From positions 682,001 through 746,000 of the forward strand of contig NZ_JQFJ01000002.1 in the NCBI RefSeq assembly GCF_000763945.1: a stretch of 64,000 nucleotides of DNA, given 5' to 3'. Position numbers and translations under genes: made by a program. The notes beneath the pieces were generated by a model. The model was not told the origin of the DNA. It was given only the letters and a program-made list of their open reading frames with translations, and did not search any database. This DNA is from Sphingopyxis sp. MWB1 (lineage in GTDB: Bacteria; Pseudomonadota; Alphaproteobacteria; Sphingomonadales; Sphingomonadaceae). This document shows positions 62,082 to 64,000 of this stretch, one piece after another; positions within the stretch are counted from its first letter, which is position 1; every line of letters starts with the position of its first letter.

Positions 62082-62723
62082 TCATGGCCGCAAGCGGCGG
62101 CGCACCGCCAGTGCATAGATTATCAGCGCCGCGGCGGCGAAAAGAAACCATTGCACGGCATAGGCCAGATGATTGTTGGGCACATCGGCCGCCGACGGCA
62201 CCGCGCTGGGACGCAAGTTCGCGGTCGGCACATCGGCGACCAGCATCGCTCGCGCAGGCGTGGCCCGCCCGGTCAGCCGCTCGATCAAGCTCGCCTGTTC
62301 GGGACCGGGAACGATCGTTCCTTCGACAATCCCGCCAGTCCAGTCGGGCGGGGTGAAATCATCGGAACTGCCGACATCGACCAGCACCCCCGGTCCTTCG
62401 GCTCCCGTGCGGCAATCGGCGATCATGCGAATGCCCGCCCGCCCCTTGCGGTCGCTGCCGCTGCGCGGTTCCCACTCCACCGGCTCCAGACAGGAAACAC
62501 TGCTCTTGCGATAGAACATGTCATCGGGCACCGGCGGCAACACCGGAAAGGTCACTTTCTCGGTCAGCGCGCTGTTGCGCTCATAAAGCGTGACCAGCGC
62601 CTCTTTTTCAGCCTTGCGCTGTAATTGCCACATGCCCAGCGCGACCATGATCGCCGCCGCCGTCACCACCAGCAACGTGGGAATCAACGGCCAGCGGATT
62701 TTGCGGTCAGCTGTCTTGGTCAT
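62082..62723 (-). CDS. SURF1 family cytochrome oxidase assembly protein
   Basis: A 213-residue protein with two membrane helices, one near each end (IPTLLVVTAAAIMVALGMWQLQR and HLAYAVQWFLFAAAALIIYAL), and a large periplasmic middle. The SURF1 pattern GMWQLQRKAEKE and the C-terminal NNHLAYAVQWF are present. SURF1 helps insert haem into aa3-type oxidases. It lies next to cox3 and DUF983, as in other sphingomonads. Confidence 0.92.
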   Translation of the reverse strand: MTKTADRKIRWPLIPTLLVVTAAAIMVALGMWQLQRKAEKEALVTLYERNSALTEKVTFPVLPPVPDDMFYRKSSVSCLEPVEWEPRSGSDRKGRAGIRMIADCRTGAEGPGVLVDVGSSDDFTPPDWTGGIVEGTIVPGPEQASLIERLTGRATPARAMLVADVPTANLRPSAVPSAADVPNNHLAYAVQWFLFAAAALIIYALAVRRRLRP

Positions 62724-63108
62724 TCTCGCTATCCTTCGGGTGGGTGCCTACCATGCTGGCAGCCCGCGCATAAACGCCTGCAGCGCGGGCCAAGCGCACG
62801 GCATAGATTATCGAGGCCATCGTCAAGGGAACCCACAGCAGAAGCTGGAACCAAAGCGGCGGTTGCCACAGGAGATCGAGCAGCAGCGCGATGACGATCA
62901 AAACGGCCGCGGCGAGGAGCGGCCCGAAAGCGGCCCGGCGATTTCCTGCTGACCCCCCTCCGAAATCAAGCCCGCATGTCGCACAATTTTGCGGCATTTG
63001 CGCCAAATCTTCAAACAGGCTGCGCGCCCCGCATCCCGGGCAAAGACCGAAAAGGGCAGCGCGCCATAATGGCGGCTGCCCCTTTTCGACAGGATCGGCC
63101 TTGGCCAA
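62707..63108 (-). CDS. DUF983 family membrane protein
   Basis: A 133-residue protein with a zinc-ribbon-like head (LCPGCGARSLFEDLAQMPQNCATCGLDF) and two membrane helices (LLAAAVLIVIALLLDLLW and FQLLLWVPLTMASIIYAV). This is the DUF983 pattern, often beside cytochrome oxidase genes. The start is uncertain: a TTG at 63108 lies just after the cox3 stop (63110); an upstream ATG would overlap cox3 by 40 bases. It overlaps the SURF1 start by 17 bases. Confidence 0.8.
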   Translation of the reverse strand: MAKADPVEKGQPPLWRAALFGLCPGCGARSLFEDLAQMPQNCATCGLDFGGGSAGNRRAAFGPLLAAAVLIVIALLLDLLWQPPLWFQLLLWVPLTMASIIYAVRLARAAGVYARAASMVGTHPKDSENDQDS

Positions 63109-63109
63109 A

Positions 63110-63985
63110 TCAGTGTGCGGCGACCGGTGCGCCCCAACCGCCCCATACATAGATGATGATGAAGAGGAACAGCCACACCACGTCGACAAAATGCCAATAC
63201 CAGGCAGCGGCTTCGAAACCGAAATGCTGCTTGGGTGTGAAATGGCCCTTATAGGCGCGCACCAGACAGACGATCAGGAAGATGGTGCCGACCAGCACGT
63301 GGAAACCGTGAAAACCAGTCGCCATGTAAAAGGCCGAACTGTAATTGCTGCCACCAAAGCCCCAGGGTGCATGCATATATTCATAGGCCTGGATCATCGA
63401 GAAGATGACGCCGAGGATGATCGTCGCCCACAGACCTTTTTTCAGCCCGTCGCGGTCGCCATGGATCAGCGAATGATGCGCCCAAGTGATGGTGGTGCCC
63501 GAACAGAGCAGGATCAACGTGTTGAGCAGCGGCAGCGACCAGGCGTCGATAACTTCAATGCCCTTGGGCGGCCATTGGGCAATGGTTTCCGCGCCGTCCT
63601 GACCGAAAAGCGAGGTAATCGCACCATCGGCATATTCGATGGGAACGGGGAAGAGCGAAAAGTCGAACCACGCCCAGAACCAACCGACGAAGAACATGAC
63701 TTCCGATGCGATGAACAGGATCATCCCGTAGCGCAGATGAAGCTGGACCACCGGCGTATGGTCGCCCGCATGCGCTTCGCGAATGACGTCGCCCCACCAG
63801 CTGAAGAAGGTGAGAATCACGCCCATGATGCCCAGGCCGAGCACCCAGACGCCCGCGCCGCCAAAATAATCGGCGTGCATCGCCATGACGGCGCCGAAAA
63901 ACATCACCATCGCAGCGACCGAGCCGAACAGCGGCCAGACGCTGGGGTTTACGAGGTGATAATCGTGATTTTTGGCACCGGCCAT
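63110..63985 (-). CDS. ctaE: Cytochrome c oxidase subunit III
   Basis: A 291-residue inner-membrane subunit of aa3-type oxidase with seven membrane helices. It opens MAGAKNHDYHLVNPSVWPLFGS; the family markers are HLRYGMILFIASEVMFFVGWFWAWF, GTTITWAHHSLIHGD and a C-terminal HFVDVVWLFLFIIIYVWG. It is the last oxidase gene before DUF983 and SURF1; subunits I and II and ctaG presumably lie beyond the window. Confidence 0.97.
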   Translation of the reverse strand: MAGAKNHDYHLVNPSVWPLFGSVAAMVMFFGAVMAMHADYFGGAGVWVLGLGIMGVILTFFSWWGDVIREAHAGDHTPVVQLHLRYGMILFIASEVMFFVGWFWAWFDFSLFPVPIEYADGAITSLFGQDGAETIAQWPPKGIEVIDAWSLPLLNTLILLCSGTTITWAHHSLIHGDRDGLKKGLWATIILGVIFSMIQAYEYMHAPWGFGGSNYSSAFYMATGFHGFHVLVGTIFLIVCLVRAYKGHFTPKQHFGFEAAAWYWHFVDVVWLFLFIIIYVWGGWGAPVAAH

Positions 63986-64000
63986 ATCGCTTTTCCCGTT

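Noticed and set aside
60820-62118. 432-codon open frame antisense to thrC
   Set aside because: Opposite a complete threonine synthase gene; composition is typical of a shadow frame.

Overview
The window comes from the chromosome of a GC-rich alphaproteobacterium of the sphingomonad type, most likely Sphingopyxis or a close relative. This rests on gene content and order, not on a database search: cox3-DUF983-SURF1-thrC, gatCAB, a trigger factor with a Lys/Ala tail, a DUF3089-ruvX-DUF1294-pyrB-pyrC run, a TonB-dependent receptor, and many short hairpin repeats.

Layout. (1) About 1-10.6 kb is an aromatic catabolism block built around homogentisate: the 5' end of a Rieske oxygenase gene; an operon of aromatic aminotransferase, MBL-fold protein, FAD monooxygenase and DUF2783 protein; an operon of Tat-exported DJ-1 protein, homogentisate dioxygenase, fumarylacetoacetase and a broken FAD oxidase gene; and, divergently, an AhpD-like protein and a thioredoxin-like protein. 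(2) About 11.1-18.9 kb holds a TonB receptor, an MFS transporter, a ThDP enzyme, an M20 deacylase and an IclR regulator, probably uptake and first steps for an unknown substrate. Pairs of a 17-bp palindrome, mostly exactly 20 bp apart, sit in front of the promoters of regions 1 and 2 and suggest one regulon, possibly under the IclR protein. (3) About 19-27 kb is a 5-hydroxyectoine cluster (ectABCD-ask plus two MFS carriers) with a divergent MarR/EctR-type regulator. (4) About 27-28.7 kb is a divergent Lrp regulator / leucine-dehydrogenase-type pair. (5) 28.8-46 kb is mostly housekeeping: tig, tRNA-Leu, an exported amidohydrolase, gatCAB, ruvX, pyrB with a degenerate dihydroorotase partner, rlpA, serB and miaA, plus one lipoprotein of foreign look between repeats. 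(6) 46-57 kb holds branched-chain amino acid and biotin synthesis: ilvB-ilvN-ilvC, bioF-bioD-bioA, small exported proteins, and leuA, preceded by a Leu-rich leader peptide that suggests attenuation. (7) 57-64 kb holds a methyltransferase, a Rid protein, a GGDEF protein, an RNA methyltransferase-like protein, thrC, SURF1, DUF983 and cytochrome oxidase subunit III.

The most unusual signals are the repeated paired operator of regions 1-2, the FAD oxidase gene broken exactly at its FAD-binding loop, the MBL protein that has lost three ligands of one zinc site together, the putative leuA leader peptide, and several families of dispersed inverted repeats. No CRISPR array, prophage, insertion sequence or rRNA was seen.
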